Shown piece by piece: positions 26,123 through 37,170 of a DNA stretch of 64,000 nucleotides (positions are counted from its first letter, which is position 1; each line of letters starts with the position of its first letter). Both the position numbers and the translations under genes were made by a program. The stretch is taken from positions 1-64,000 of the forward strand of contig CAYQKY010000009.1 of assembly GCA_964418125.1 (NCBI GenBank), read 5' to 3'. The stretch is from JACJXW01 sp964418125. Its GTDB lineage: Bacteria; Bacteroidota; Bacteroidia; Chitinophagales; Saprospiraceae. The notes beneath the pieces are model-generated. The model made no database searches. It was not told the DNA's origin and saw only the letters and a list, made by a program, of their open reading frames with translations.

Positions 26123-26401
26123 TTAAAACAATTCTACGGGGTCTATCTTAAGGAATTCCTGCCACGGCAGCCCCTCAGAGCCTACCATCAGCGTCTTATG
26201 TGGTTTGTATTTTTTTGCAAATGCTTCAATTCCACGGGCTTTCCGCCGGACCCCGCTTTTCACCTCGATACCAATCACCTGCTTATTCTTTTCCAAAACG
26301 AAATCGACCTCGTCATCTCTATACCGCCAATAGCACAACATGATATTGTGCGTTTTTGCCGCATTAACCAAATGAGCGCCAAAAGTAAATTTACTCAACA
26401 T
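26123..26401 (-). pseudogene. Remnant of a DUF4143-type ATPase (C-terminal fragment)
   Basis: The 92-residue frame matches only the C-terminal DUF4143 region of archaeal-type AAA proteins: YWRYRDDEVDFVLEKNKQVIGIEVKSG, a PD-(D/E)xK-like Asp...Glu-x-Lys arrangement. Full-length members have ~380-450 residues with a Walker ATPase first. That part is missing and the upstream sequence belongs to the next gene's end. It is best read as a decaying fragment, though a stand-alone domain cannot be excluded. Confidence 0.7.
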
Positions 26402-26422
26402 ACCAAGTATTTTTACTCAATT

Positions 26423-27514
26423 TTACTTGGCCGCCAGAAGAATTTTACTGCTGTCTGTGACAACCTGGCCATCCCGCCACAACATCAGGCGGGCCACCAC
26501 AAACGGCCCATGAAGTTTTTCTGCTCTCCATTGATAGCTATGCTCCCCGCCCGGCTGATACCCCAGTTGCTGGTGAAAAATACGGCGCCCGGCAGCATCG
26601 TATACCTGCAGCTGCACTTCCCCGCCCGCCGGCAAATGGTACTGCAGGGCCGCTTCATCCCGCACAGGGTTAGGTACAGCCACCAGCTTCAAATCTCCAA
26701 CTTTCTCAGCCTCCTTCACGGCCACCGGATCACAGGGTTCGCTATATTCTGTACAGTAAGTGCGCTGCGCCACAGTGCAATCCAGCACGAACGGATTGGG
26801 GTTGCCCTGATAGAAGGCGATCTTCTCGCTGCGCTGGTATTCCTTGTCATCCACCGGGTCGGCGAAGTGCCAGGCGCAAAGATCTTCGCGCTGAGATTCG
26901 AAGTAGTTGGGGTCTTCGGCATTGGCCTCGTCCCGGTAAATGGCGTAAAAGTAGAACATGGCGCGGGCTACGTCGCCTTTGTGGGCCTCGGGAGGCTCAA
27001 AGCCGGTGGAGGTATATTCGCTATAGCGGTCAATATTGCTTCCGGGAATGCCGCTCTGCTGCTGGTCCAGGTAATACCAGCTCTGGGCCTGCCCGTCGGG
27101 GATCTCCTGAAACGGCAGGTTGGCGCGGGCGGCATTTACATCCTCCCGGGTGGGATAGAGGTGGTGCATATCGGCGAGGGCGGGCTCTTCGCCCGCTCCG
27201 AAAGCGCGGGGGTAGGTATGTTCCGTATTGATGCCTTTAGCGAAGGCGTCCTGAGTGGGGTCCTGGGTGGAGTCCAGAAAAATGGTGTAGCCGGTGTACA
27301 CACAGGTTAGATTGTCGTTCTGAGCATCTACCCGGGAAAAGAGTGTGTCGCGGGAGTTCGGGAAGGGCAACACCTGATCCGGGGTGTAATTATTCTGCAG
27401 GGCCTGAATGAGGGCCGGGCCGTCGAGGTTGGGAAAAACAGATTCATACTGAGCAAGGGCGGCCGGAAAGATTAGAGCGCAGGAGATAAAGATCGTCAGT
27501 AGTATACGTTGCAT
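26423..27514 (-). CDS. Secreted endonuclease I family nuclease with T9SS sorting domain
   Basis: The ATG at 27514 gives a signal peptide (MQRILLTIFISCALIFPAALAQ) and follows a perfect -7 box. The longer frame from 27577 spans that box and is rejected. The nuclease core has NTEHTYPRAFG and MHHLYPTRED (catalytic His and metal Asn/His block), then GDVARAMFYFYAIY and QGNPNPFVLDC, as in the EndA/Endonuclease_1 family. The last ~85 residues form a T9SS sorting domain (VAVPNPVRDEAALQY...). It would degrade extracellular DNA for nutrients. Confidence 0.92.
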   Translation of the reverse strand: MQRILLTIFISCALIFPAALAQYESVFPNLDGPALIQALQNNYTPDQVLPFPNSRDTLFSRVDAQNDNLTCVYTGYTIFLDSTQDPTQDAFAKGINTEHTYPRAFGAGEEPALADMHHLYPTREDVNAARANLPFQEIPDGQAQSWYYLDQQQSGIPGSNIDRYSEYTSTGFEPPEAHKGDVARAMFYFYAIYRDEANAEDPNYFESQREDLCAWHFADPVDDKEYQRSEKIAFYQGNPNPFVLDCTVAQRTYCTEYSEPCDPVAVKEAEKVGDLKLVAVPNPVRDEAALQYHLPAGGEVQLQVYDAAGRRIFHQQLGYQPGGEHSYQWRAEKLHGPFVVARLMLWRDGQVVTDSSKILLAAK

Positions 27515-27533
27515 GGAAATAGTTTGTGGCTGG

Positions 27534-27541
27534 CAAAGATA
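27534..27541 (-). promoter_or_regulatory. Bacteroidota -7 box for the endonuclease gene
   Basis: The minus strand reads TATCTTTG, exact consensus, 20 bp before the ATG at 27514. Confidence 0.6.
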
Positions 27542-27671
27542 CAAAACAAGAAACGATCGCTTTTGAAAGCCACTCACAAATGAATGGATTTACATAATGA
27601 GCTGTATTCCCGGAAAGAATCGCTAAATTTTGGCAGTAAAAAGCTTTATCCAACTCAATATCTTCTCAGCC

Positions 27672-29377
<1,706 letters not shown>

Positions 29378-29381
<4 letters not shown>

Positions 29382-30112
29382 TTCCCAAGCCCCCGCTCAT
29401 CAACATACTCCTCCACCCGGGACCCGGGGTCCGTACAATACTGGTAGAAGTCATACAATACAAGAAGGCTTTCTCCCGTGTAATGCACCCCTCCCACCAG
29501 CCGTTTCCGGTGCAGTTCGAGCAGCCCTTCCTCCTTCTGCATGAACTTATACAAGGTGTTCATCACTTTGGCGAACCGCTCCATATCGTTAGCCCTGGGT
29601 ATATCTCCGCTGCCCAGTTTTTCCAGCAGGAGGCGAAAGGCGCCGGCATCATAAAGCGCGTACCGCTCCGGATAACGGAAAGCCAGATAGAGAGATACCA
29701 TGTGGTAGTCATCATCATGGTAGTGATTGTTGTCAATAGAACGCGGGTACTTGTCTTTGTACTCCTGCAACAGCATATCGCAGTAGTAGACGAAGCGCCC
29801 TACCCTGCCCTCCAGGCTCTTCTCCTCGTTAAACAGGTCGAAAAACATGTGGCGGACGAAATCCGGCTGCATGCGCGCCAGTTCCAGCATCATGCGCTTG
29901 GGCTCGTATGCTTCGCGCTTCCAGAGGCGTTTGGTCCGGGAATTCTGCAGGGCGCCGTCGTACATGGCGGGCCAGTCTTCAGCATCCATATCCCAGTTTT
30001 CCTGGAAGAGGCGCTGAGACTCCCAGATGTACAGGCGTTGTTCTTTCGCTTTGACGGTGGAAAGGTATTTGCGGTATTGTTGGAGGTAGTGTTGTATGCG
30101 TTTGAGTTGCAT
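29378..30112 (-). CDS. Uncharacterised helical protein
   Basis: A 244-residue, mainly alpha-helical and highly charged protein without signal peptide or membrane segment. Segments such as SQRLFQENWDMDAEDWPAMYDGALQNS, KRMMLELARMQPDFVRHMFFDLFNEE and PERYALYDAGAFRLLLEKL resemble the helical N-terminal region that precedes McrB-like AAA domains in some Bacteroidota. No ATPase is present here, so this is only a family impression. The upstream intergenic gap contains a short-repeat element. I cannot assign a function. Confidence 0.6.
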
Positions 30113-30132
30113 GGAGTTGGGTGGATGGTTAA

Positions 30133-30221
30133 ATAGCTATATTGTTATAGGGCTATATTGCTGCGCCTTAAGAGGGGCTAGAAGCAGTATAACCATGTAA
30201 CAATGAAACCATAAAGCAATT
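30133..30221. repeat. Antiparallel short-repeat element (TATATTG / CAATGAAAC type)
   Basis: The left arm 30133-30160 repeats CTATATTGTTATAGGG words. The right arm 30187-30221 has degenerate reverse complements (TATAACCATGTAACAATG). It occupies the gap between two minus-strand genes. Confidence 0.5.
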
Positions 30222-31540
30222 TACAACTGCTGCCGCAGGCCGATGAACAGCCCGGTGGTCGTATACCGCTGCTGCACGCCGTACTGGTCGCGGGTGATAG
30301 ACTTGGGATATACCTTGAAGTGAGGTTCCACGACGAGCTGCAGGTTGGGCCCCGCCTGATAAGCGAAGCCAACGCTGCCATACCACCCCAGGCCGGCCTG
30401 TTGTTTGAAGGCGGGGAAGGCATCGGGGTCACTGGAATCGAAGCGGACAGGCTGCAGGTTATCCGGAGAGAGGAAATCACCTTTCTGGCGGAACAGCAGA
30501 TTGAGGTAAGCGCCGCCGTTGACCGAGATCCTGAGTTTATTGGAAGACAGCTCGTACCCCAGCAGGAAGGGGATATCGAGCATGCGGAAGTAGTTGTGGG
30601 TGATCTTGCGCCGGGTACCGATCTTTATGATGGTGTCGGTACTGATGATGTTCCCTTCCTGGTCGTAGTTGTTGATGGTCTCGATGACCTCTTCACTGCC
30701 ATTGATGTAAGAGAAGCGCTCGTTGATCTGGGAATAGTTGATGCCGGTGCGAAAGGCCAGCCCTTTGTCGGAAACCATGGACAGGCGCAAGGCGCCGCTG
30801 AAGGCATACATATTCGACTCAGTCTCTTTGCGGGTATTGACATACTCCTCAAACTCCGGGTCCCGGGGCTGTAACTGCCGGAAGGTGAGGTCCGGAGAAA
30901 CGAGGGCGTCGAGGTAGAAGCTCCAGGAGCCATTGCCGAAGGTAGCACATTTGGGGTCTGGCGAGAACAAACGCCCCAGTATGGAGGCGCCCTTTACCGG
31001 GGTGGTGGGGAGGGCCGGCAGAGCCTCTTCTCTTACGGGGCGTACGGGAGGCGAGGAAGGGCTGGCGGCCGTGGTTTCCCGCCGTGGAGCGGCAACTTCC
31101 TCAATGGAAGGCAGTGTTGCCGCTGCCAGTTGCCTGGCCTGCTTTTCTGCGGAATGAGCCGCAGCAACCAACGTTTCAGCAGGAATGAGCGGGGTGGCGG
31201 CGGGGAGCTGAACCCTCTCAATCGTTTCTTCAGTTTCAGTTTTCGGGGCAAGGGCAGGTAGTTCATCTAAAGGCCTGCTATCGGCAACAGCGCCGGAGGG
31301 GAAGATAGGGAAGCTTTCGAGTACCGGTTGCTGATAAGGCCATACCACCCAGCTCAGCCCCACCACCACAAGGGCGGCGAACAGGCTAACCAGCGGCTTT
31401 TTCTGCCGCGCCTGATTCAGAAGGCGATGTCTCCAGTCGCGCTTCTGGCTGATCTGTTCCCAAAGATGCATTGGAGCTCCGGCATCCAAGTCCCTCAACT
31501 TCTGCCGAAACGCCTCATCCAGGGGGTGGTGTTTGTTCAT
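30221..31540 (-). CDS. Membrane protein with cytosolic N-terminus, one TM helix and C-terminal outer-membrane beta-barrel-like domain
   Basis: The first ~48 residues are charged and cytosolic-looking (LDEAFRQKLRDLDAGAPMHLWEQI). A single TM helix spans residues ~49-67. A Pro/Ala/Glu-rich linker follows to ~190. The last ~240 residues have alternating beta strands of the OMP_b-brl_2 kind ending in TTGLFIGLRQQL. The start overlaps the stop of the ECF sigma gene by 4 bp, so the two are translationally coupled. By position it is the likely anti-sigma partner. How one chain spans an inner-membrane helix and an outer-membrane barrel is not obvious. Confidence 0.8.
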   Translation of the reverse strand: MNKHHPLDEAFRQKLRDLDAGAPMHLWEQISQKRDWRHRLLNQARQKKPLVSLFAALVVVGLSWVVWPYQQPVLESFPIFPSGAVADSRPLDELPALAPKTETEETIERVQLPAATPLIPAETLVAAAHSAEKQARQLAAATLPSIEEVAAPRRETTAASPSSPPVRPVREEALPALPTTPVKGASILGRLFSPDPKCATFGNGSWSFYLDALVSPDLTFRQLQPRDPEFEEYVNTRKETESNMYAFSGALRLSMVSDKGLAFRTGINYSQINERFSYINGSEEVIETINNYDQEGNIISTDTIIKIGTRRKITHNYFRMLDIPFLLGYELSSNKLRISVNGGAYLNLLFRQKGDFLSPDNLQPVRFDSSDPDAFPAFKQQAGLGWYGSVGFAYQAGPNLQLVVEPHFKVYPKSITRDQYGVQQRYTTTGLFIGLRQQL

Positions 31541-32073
31541 ACTGCAATCTTTTGCATGTCAACAATCATTCCCTGTAACATTTTCCGGGCCTTCACCAAC
31601 TGGGAGCGGGAGGTGCTTTCCTGAACGCCGAGCATATCGGCGATCTCCTTATGACTGTAGCCTTCGATCACATTGAGGTTGAAAACGAGGCGGTAGCCTT
31701 CGGGCAACCGGGCGATCAGGCGGAGCAGCTCTTCCTCCTGGAGGTGGGCGTAGATTTCAGGTTCCAGGGGCAGGTCCGGATAATTTTCCAGGCCGATCTG
31801 CTCCTTTTTGAAACTCTTTTTACTATAGTTTTTGAGGGCCGTGTTTATTACGATCCGCCGGATCCAACCTTCGAAGGATCCTTTGAATTCAAACCTGGCG
31901 ATGTTATCGAAAACCTTGATGAAGGCATCCTGAAGTATGTCTTCAGCCTCCATCTGATGGCGGGCATAGCGCATGCATACCATTAGCATCTTGCCAGCAT
32001 AGCGCCTGAACAATTCCTGTTGGTGGTACCGGTCTTCGCGGATACAGCCTTTGATCAGCTCCTTTTCCGTCAC
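31537..32073 (-). CDS. ECF-type RNA polymerase sigma factor
   Basis: 178 residues with both sigma regions. Region 2 (ELFRRYAGKMLMVCMRYARHQMEAEDILQDAFIKVF...FEGWIRRIVIN) binds core and the -10 element. Region 4 (ARLPEGYRLVFNLNVIEGYSHKEIADMLGVQESTSRSQLVKARKML) reads the -35. No extra domain is present. The coupled TM/beta-barrel gene downstream suggests control by an envelope signal. Confidence 0.95.
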   Translation of the reverse strand: MTEKELIKGCIREDRYHQQELFRRYAGKMLMVCMRYARHQMEAEDILQDAFIKVFDNIARFEFKGSFEGWIRRIVINTALKNYSKKSFKKEQIGLENYPDLPLEPEIYAHLQEEELLRLIARLPEGYRLVFNLNVIEGYSHKEIADMLGVQESTSRSQLVKARKMLQGMIVDMQKIAV

Positions 32074-32327
32074 AGGAATAAGGTTACTCCGCCTTGCTTA
32101 CACCATTTTTCGTTTTCCCCCGCTCGTAAACAAGTACGGACATTTTAATTTGCCAGGCGCGCATGGTGCTTTTCAGCTCTGCCTCTGGTTAGTAGACCTC
32201 TTTAGAGGGGAATACGCTGCCTGAAATGCCTCCAAATTATATTTCCCCCCAAGATAGGGATTATTACGCGATATTTCGAGGCCCGGCCTGCCTTTTCACA
32301 AAAAGATAACTTAAATTCCGCCCAAAA

Positions 32328-32750
32328 ATGACAGATGAAGAAAGAGCGCAGCAGATCGTCAGCAAAATGTACGACAATGACCCTTTCAGCCGGTGGCTGG
32401 GCATTGAACGCCTCAGGGTAGAGCCCGGGCTCTGCATACTGCGCATGGCCATCCGCCGGGAAATGCTCAACGGCTTCGGCATCGCCCACGGCGGCATCAC
32501 CTTCAGCCTGGCCGACAGCGCCCTGGCCTTCGCTTCCAACTCCCGGGGGCGCCACGCCGTCAGCATAGACACCTCCATCTCTCATATCGCCCCGCTTCGG
32601 GAAGGCGACAGCATCACGGCCACCGCCATCGAGGAACAGCTCGGCCACCGCATCGGCCACTACCGCGTGGAAGTGAGCAATGATGCCGGAGAAATGGTGG
32701 CCCTCTTCCGGGGTATCGTCTACCGAAGGAGCAGAGAGTGGGAGGTTTAG
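32328..32750 (+). CDS. paaI: Hotdog-fold thioesterase, PaaI family
   Basis: The 140-residue protein has the PaaI/HGG motif: NGFGIAHGGITFSLADSALAFASN, then strands SIDTSISHIAPLREGDSITATA. The length is typical of this tetrameric thioesterase. PaaI removes CoA from ring-hydroxylated phenylacetyl-CoA or similar intermediates. No paa genes are near, so the substrate is open. The stop is immediately followed by a short-repeat element. Confidence 0.88.
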   Translation: MTDEERAQQIVSKMYDNDPFSRWLGIERLRVEPGLCILRMAIRREMLNGFGIAHGGITFSLADSALAFASNSRGRHAVSIDTSISHIAPLREGDSITATAIEEQLGHRIGHYRVEVSNDAGEMVALFRGIVYRRSREWEV

Positions 32751-32858
32751 TTGATTGGTGTGACTGGTTGATTGGGTTGATTAGGGGGCGCCACTCAATC
32801 AACCCAATTTCATCCGGCCGAGGTAACGAGGACGGACAACCCAATCAACCCAATCAAC
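32751..32858. repeat. Antiparallel short-repeat element (GGTTGATT / AATCAACC type)
   Basis: The left arm 32751-32783 repeats GGTTGATTGG words. The right arm consists of two blocks, 32794-32809 and 32837-32858, with AATCAACCC. It directly abuts the stop codons of both convergent neighbours (32750 and 32858), so it can serve as their shared terminator. The same word is used at 50302-50368. Confidence 0.65.
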
Positions 32859-33748
32859 TACTCCCCCAACCACCCCACCACATTGCGCAGCAGACCCACA
32901 TTGTGCCGGGCGGCCGGGTTGTTCAACCCCATGGGGGCCCGGTTGGAGCCCGCCAGTTGGGCGGAAAACATGGCGGCTTCGCCCGATACCACCACTTTCC
33001 CCTTTCCGTAATCGCGGTAAGCCAGCTGGTAGAAACCATCTCCTGCCACGAAGGGCGTATCATCAGTAAAATTCCACGCCTGGGCCGGCATCAGAATGGT
33101 ATAATGCTCACCGAGGCCGATCAGTGGAGCGGCGGCCGTAGGTATGAGAAAGGCGCTGCCGGTAAAGGTAACGATGGAATCAAGGCCTTCGGTTATCGGC
33201 CCGTCGTGCAACAGCCCCTGCCGGCGGGTGAAATACTCGATCCGGCGGTGGCGGTTGTCCATGGCAAAACCGTTGAGGAACTCGAAGCCGAAAGCCCGGC
33301 CCAGTTGCTCCGCCGCCCCGGCAAACGGCATGTGGTCGGCGATCAGGAAAAGGCGGCCGCCGCCGGCCACCCACTGTTCTACAGCTGCGATCTCCTCCGG
33401 AGTGAAAGCGGAAGGCGTCGGCAACTCCCAACTGCCCGTATTGGAGGCGTGTAAAGGGTTGGAGATCACCAGGATGTCGCACCGCTCCAGGGCCTCTTCC
33501 GAAAAGGGCTGCTCATTGGAATGCAAGCGGTAACCGTCGGCCTCCAGTATGTTGCCAAAGGCCCGGTAACGGCCGTCCAGAGTGTGGAAGTTGTTATGGG
33601 CGGCGTCGATCATCACCGCCGGACCCTCCCCTGCCGGATAACGCGGGGTTTCAACCTCAAAAAAGCGGCTGGTATCGGGGATCTGTTGGGCAAAAAGAGT
33701 GGTTGCTGAAAAACACAGCAAATAAAGAAAGGTGTTTCTGAACATCAT
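32858..33748 (-). CDS. Exported DUF4350 (glutamine-amidotransferase-like fold) protein
   Basis: The start at 33748 (or 33745) gives a signal peptide (MMFRNTFLYLLCFSATTLFAQ). The -7 box at 33773-33780 overlaps the longer start, which is therefore rejected. The body reads VMIDAAHNNFHTLDGRY...CDILVISNPLHASNT...EEIAAVEQWVAGGGRLFLIADHMPFAG. This is a Rossmann-like GATase-1-type fold without the catalytic Cys. DUF4350 proteins are thought to bind ligands at the envelope, but the function is unknown. Confidence 0.8.
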   Translation of the reverse strand: MMFRNTFLYLLCFSATTLFAQQIPDTSRFFEVETPRYPAGEGPAVMIDAAHNNFHTLDGRYRAFGNILEADGYRLHSNEQPFSEEALERCDILVISNPLHASNTGSWELPTPSAFTPEEIAAVEQWVAGGGRLFLIADHMPFAGAAEQLGRAFGFEFLNGFAMDNRHRRIEYFTRRQGLLHDGPITEGLDSIVTFTGSAFLIPTAAAPLIGLGEHYTILMPAQAWNFTDDTPFVAGDGFYQLAYRDYGKGKVVVSGEAAMFSAQLAGSNRAPMGLNNPAARHNVGLLRNVVGWLGE

Positions 33749-33772
33749 GTCGGGTGAAAATTTGGGTATTCT

Positions 33773-33780
33773 CAAAAATA
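33773..33780 (-). promoter_or_regulatory. Bacteroidota -7 box for the DUF4350 gene
   Basis: The minus strand reads TATTTTTG, matching TAnnTTTG, 24-27 bp before the preferred start codons. Confidence 0.55.
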
Positions 33781-33809
33781 CAAATCTCCACCGACAAGGG
33801 CAAGGCGTC

Positions 33810-33869
33810 GATCAGGGATCATATATGCCCGCCTGTTTGCAATTCTGCCGGCATATATGATCCCTGATC
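33810..33869. repeat. Perfect 20-bp inverted repeat with 20-nt loop
   Basis: Bases 33810-33829 (GATCAGGGATCATATATGCC) pair exactly with 33850-33869. It lies just after the stop of the large sortilin-like gene on the minus strand. It is also ~60 bp upstream of the DUF4350 start, so it may terminate or separate the two units. Confidence 0.7.
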
Positions 33870-33876
33870 AAACAAC

Positions 33877-36800
33877 CTACCTCCCGCCCAGATCGATCCT
33901 CCGCCCCGGCGTATAAGGCGCGCCTGCTTTTTCCAGGGCTTCCTCCAGGGCTTTCAGCTTAACGTCTGCCAGATCGTTGATCCGGGGCACCAGGGGAGCG
34001 AGCTCCTTCCTGATGATGCGCAGGGCCTCCTTCTGCGTTTCGGTAGGCGCCGAGGTGGAGCGCCACATTTCGTAAACGGCCCAGCCCATCCGGTCGGCAA
34101 TGCCCATGGTGGCGGCCTGGTCGAGTTGAGTGGCGACGTTATCGCCGTACATGGCCAGGCGGATCTCCCGCAGTTCTTCCCTGATCTCCCGGATCTGAGG
34201 CATAAAGTCCTCGGTCGGCACTGAGGTGGCCGCCACGGCCTTCTCAATGAGATCCAGGCGCTCGCCGGCTTCCCGGAGGCGGCGGGAAGCGCCGTCGATC
34301 ACCCGGTCCAGCTCACTGGCCTCGCGATGGAACGCGGCCAGGGCCGGGCGGTCTTTGGCAGGCAGGGTGACATCGCCCAACGACTCGAGGAGGAAAGGCG
34401 CCGGCTCCGTAAGTTCGGTAAGCTCTCCGTTGACACTCTTCGACAACGCAACGGTATACTCCCCGGGGATGGCCAGCACGCCGGAATCCTCATTGGGGTC
34501 GGACGACTCCCGGACCGGGCTCAGCGATGGCCGGCGCCCGTCCCAGGTGATGCGTTTTACCCCCTTGCCGGCGCCCGCCTTCAGCTTGCGGACGACCTCC
34601 CCTGCTGCATCCCGGATGGTAAAGAGCAGGTAAGGCTCTTCTTCCTTCTCCTCGGCGAGCAATTCCTCGTATGTGGGATACCGGACCGGCTCCCCTTCCT
34701 TGATCTTTTTCTTTTCCTCTTCACGACGCTGCTCCCGCAGGGTCTTTATGTCCTCTTTGAGATAATAGGTGAAAGTGGCGCCAATGGGCGGATTGGGCTC
34801 CATATAGAAATTGCTGCCCTGAAAGCCCTTCTCGCTGCGGCCCAGGGGCACGCTCTCGATGAACACCAGGCCGTCTTTTACGGGGAAAATGCGCCCTTCC
34901 GCCTGAAGGTTCTCTTCCGCCAGCTGGCGCAGGGGGGAGTAGTCGTCCAGTACATAGAAGCCGCGGCCGAAGGTGCCGAGCACCAGGTCGTTTTCCCGCT
35001 TCTGTATGGCCATGTCCCGCACAGCGATCACCGGCAGGCCGGCCTTGAGTTGTTTCCAGTGCTGCCCGCCGTCAATGGTGAAAAAGCAGCCGAACTCGGT
35101 GCCGGCGAAGAGCAGGCCGGCCGCCTCGTGGTCTTCGGCAATACTGTAGACAGACCCCCGCTCCGGCAGGTTGCTGCTGATGCTCGCCCAGGTGCGCCCC
35201 TTGTCGGAGCTCTTGTATAAATAGGGTTTGAAATCGCCGTACTTATGATGGTTGAAAGCGGCGTACACCACGTTCTCGTCGTGCCGGGAGGCCAGCAGGT
35301 AGTTCACATAGGTCCGTTCGGGAACGCCGGGAATGTTATTGACGTCTATTTCCGTCCAGTTGCCGCCCCCGTCTTCCGTTACCTGTATCAGTCCGTCATC
35401 GGTGCCGGCGTAGAGGAGGCCCTCATCGAGCGGGCTCTCCGAGAAGGCCACGATGGTCCCGTAGGGCGAGGTCGAGGCGTTCTTGGCCACTGCATCTATG
35501 CTCTGCACCCGGCCCATGACGGGCAGGGTATTGCGGTCGATCTGGCGGGTGAGGTCAGGGCTGATCACCTCCCAGGCATTCCCGCGGTTATCGCTGCGGA
35601 ACAACTTGTTGGCGGCGAAGTAGATGCGGGTGGGGTTGTGCTCGGAAATGGCAAGCGGAGCGTCCCAGTTCCAGCGAAAGGCCGGCTCCCCTTCACCCGG
35701 CTTGGGCTGTATGCCGGTTTCCTCCCCGCTTTTACGATCGTAGCGCACCAGCACGCCGTACTGAGACTGGGCGTAGACGATGTCCGGGTTTTTGGGGTCT
35801 ACCTGCGACTCGAAGCCGTCTCCGCCGTGGGTGACGAACCAATCCGAATTGACAATGCCGTTGGCGCTGCGGGTGCGGGACGGGCCGCCCAGGCTGAAAT
35901 TGTCCTGGGTGCCGCCGTAGATATTGTAGAATGGCAGAGCGTTGTCGACCGCCACCTTGTAGAACTGCGTGACCGGAAGGTTGGGCTTATAGGCCCAGGT
36001 GTCGCCGGCGTCGAAGCTTTCGTAAATGCCGCCGTCGCATCCAACCAGGAAGTAGTTGGTATCCTCCGGGTCGATCCACATGGCGTGGTTGTCCACGTGC
36101 TTGTATTTTTCCCCTAGCGGTTTGAAGGTTTTGCCCCCGTCCTCTGTCCAGTGCATCTGGGTTTCCATGGTGAACACCACATCCGGGTCAGTAGGATGGG
36201 GCGTCATTTCACCGTAATAGTTGCCATGAGAGGAAGTGGTGTGGCCGCTGCGCTTCTCCCAGCTGGCGCCCCGGTTGGTAGAGCGGTAAAAGCCGCTCTT
36301 GTCCTGCGCCGCTTCCACCCAGGCGTAGATCACCTCCGGGCCGGCGGGGGAGATCGCCAGGCCGATACGGCCCAGGTCAACGCCAGGAAGCCCCTTATTG
36401 GCCTTCTCCCAGTTCTTCCCGCCATCGGTAGTCTTGTAAATACCGCTGCCCGGCCCTCCGCTCACATAAGTGAAGACGTGGCGGCGGCGCTGATGGGCGG
36501 AAGCGTACAGTACATCGGGGTCGCGGGGGTCCATCACCAGGTCGGTAACGCCGGTATGTTCATCGATGGTAAGCACCGGCTCCCAGTTTTGGCCGCCGTC
36601 GGTGGTCTTGTACACACCCCGGTCGCCCCCGGCGCTCCACAGCGGGCCGATGGCGGCGACGTATACCACCCTTGAATCACGGGGGTCAACGATGACCTTG
36701 GCAATGTGCTCTGAATTTTTCAGGCCCATATTTTTCCAGCTCTTACCTCCGTCTTCCGACTTGTAGACGCCGTCGCCATAAGCAACGGAACGTTGGTTAT

Positions 36801-37170
36801 TATTCTCTCCCGTTCCTACCCAGACGACATTGGGGTTGTTGGGGTCGATCGTCACACAACCGATGGAATAGGAGCCTTCCCCGTCAAAAACGGGCTCGTA
36901 AGTGGTGCCGGCATTTTCGGTCTTCCAGACCCCTCCGGAGGAGACGGCCACGTAATACACCGAGCGGTTGTCGGGATGAACGGCAAAGTCGGAGATGCGG
37001 CCGGAGGTCAGCGCCGGCCCGAGAGCGCGGAACTTCAGCCCGCCAACGGACAACTCTTCGAGATAATGCTTGGGGGTTTCTTCTTCGCTTTTTTTACTCT
37101 TTTGTGCCTGTCCGGGCAGCATCAGGGCCGCTGCGAACAGCAAGGCCAGGGCAAAACGGATGGTATTCAT
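33877..37170 (-). CDS. Exported sortilin/BNR-repeat beta-propeller protein
   Basis: 1097 residues with a signal peptide (MNTIRFALALLFAAALMLPGQAQ). At least ten BNR/Asp-box motifs (S/T-x-D-x-G-x-x-W, such as YKSEDGGKSW, YKTTDGGQNW and YKSSDKGRTW) run from residue ~85 to ~740. They form one or two VPS10/sortilin-like propellers. The C-terminal ~300 residues hold a beta domain (near VVRKLKAGAGKGVKRITWDGRRP) and a helical bundle (LDRVIDGASRRLREAGERLDLIEKAV). The family is abundant in Bacteroidota and often called glycosyl hydrolase, but catalysis has not been shown. No T9SS sorting domain is visible, so it may stay periplasmic or at the outer membrane. Confidence 0.88.
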   Translation of the reverse strand: MNTIRFALALLFAAALMLPGQAQKSKKSEEETPKHYLEELSVGGLKFRALGPALTSGRISDFAVHPDNRSVYYVAVSSGGVWKTENAGTTYEPVFDGEGSYSIGCVTIDPNNPNVVWVGTGENNNQRSVAYGDGVYKSEDGGKSWKNMGLKNSEHIAKVIVDPRDSRVVYVAAIGPLWSAGGDRGVYKTTDGGQNWEPVLTIDEHTGVTDLVMDPRDPDVLYASAHQRRRHVFTYVSGGPGSGIYKTTDGGKNWEKANKGLPGVDLGRIGLAISPAGPEVIYAWVEAAQDKSGFYRSTNRGASWEKRSGHTTSSHGNYYGEMTPHPTDPDVVFTMETQMHWTEDGGKTFKPLGEKYKHVDNHAMWIDPEDTNYFLVGCDGGIYESFDAGDTWAYKPNLPVTQFYKVAVDNALPFYNIYGGTQDNFSLGGPSRTRSANGIVNSDWFVTHGGDGFESQVDPKNPDIVYAQSQYGVLVRYDRKSGEETGIQPKPGEGEPAFRWNWDAPLAISEHNPTRIYFAANKLFRSDNRGNAWEVISPDLTRQIDRNTLPVMGRVQSIDAVAKNASTSPYGTIVAFSESPLDEGLLYAGTDDGLIQVTEDGGGNWTEIDVNNIPGVPERTYVNYLLASRHDENVVYAAFNHHKYGDFKPYLYKSSDKGRTWASISSNLPERGSVYSIAEDHEAAGLLFAGTEFGCFFTIDGGQHWKQLKAGLPVIAVRDMAIQKRENDLVLGTFGRGFYVLDDYSPLRQLAEENLQAEGRIFPVKDGLVFIESVPLGRSEKGFQGSNFYMEPNPPIGATFTYYLKEDIKTLREQRREEEKKKIKEGEPVRYPTYEELLAEEKEEEPYLLFTIRDAAGEVVRKLKAGAGKGVKRITWDGRRPSLSPVRESSDPNEDSGVLAIPGEYTVALSKSVNGELTELTEPAPFLLESLGDVTLPAKDRPALAAFHREASELDRVIDGASRRLREAGERLDLIEKAVAATSVPTEDFMPQIREIREELREIRLAMYGDNVATQLDQAATMGIADRMGWAVYEMWRSTSAPTETQKEALRIIRKELAPLVPRINDLADVKLKALEEALEKAGAPYTPGRRIDLGGR

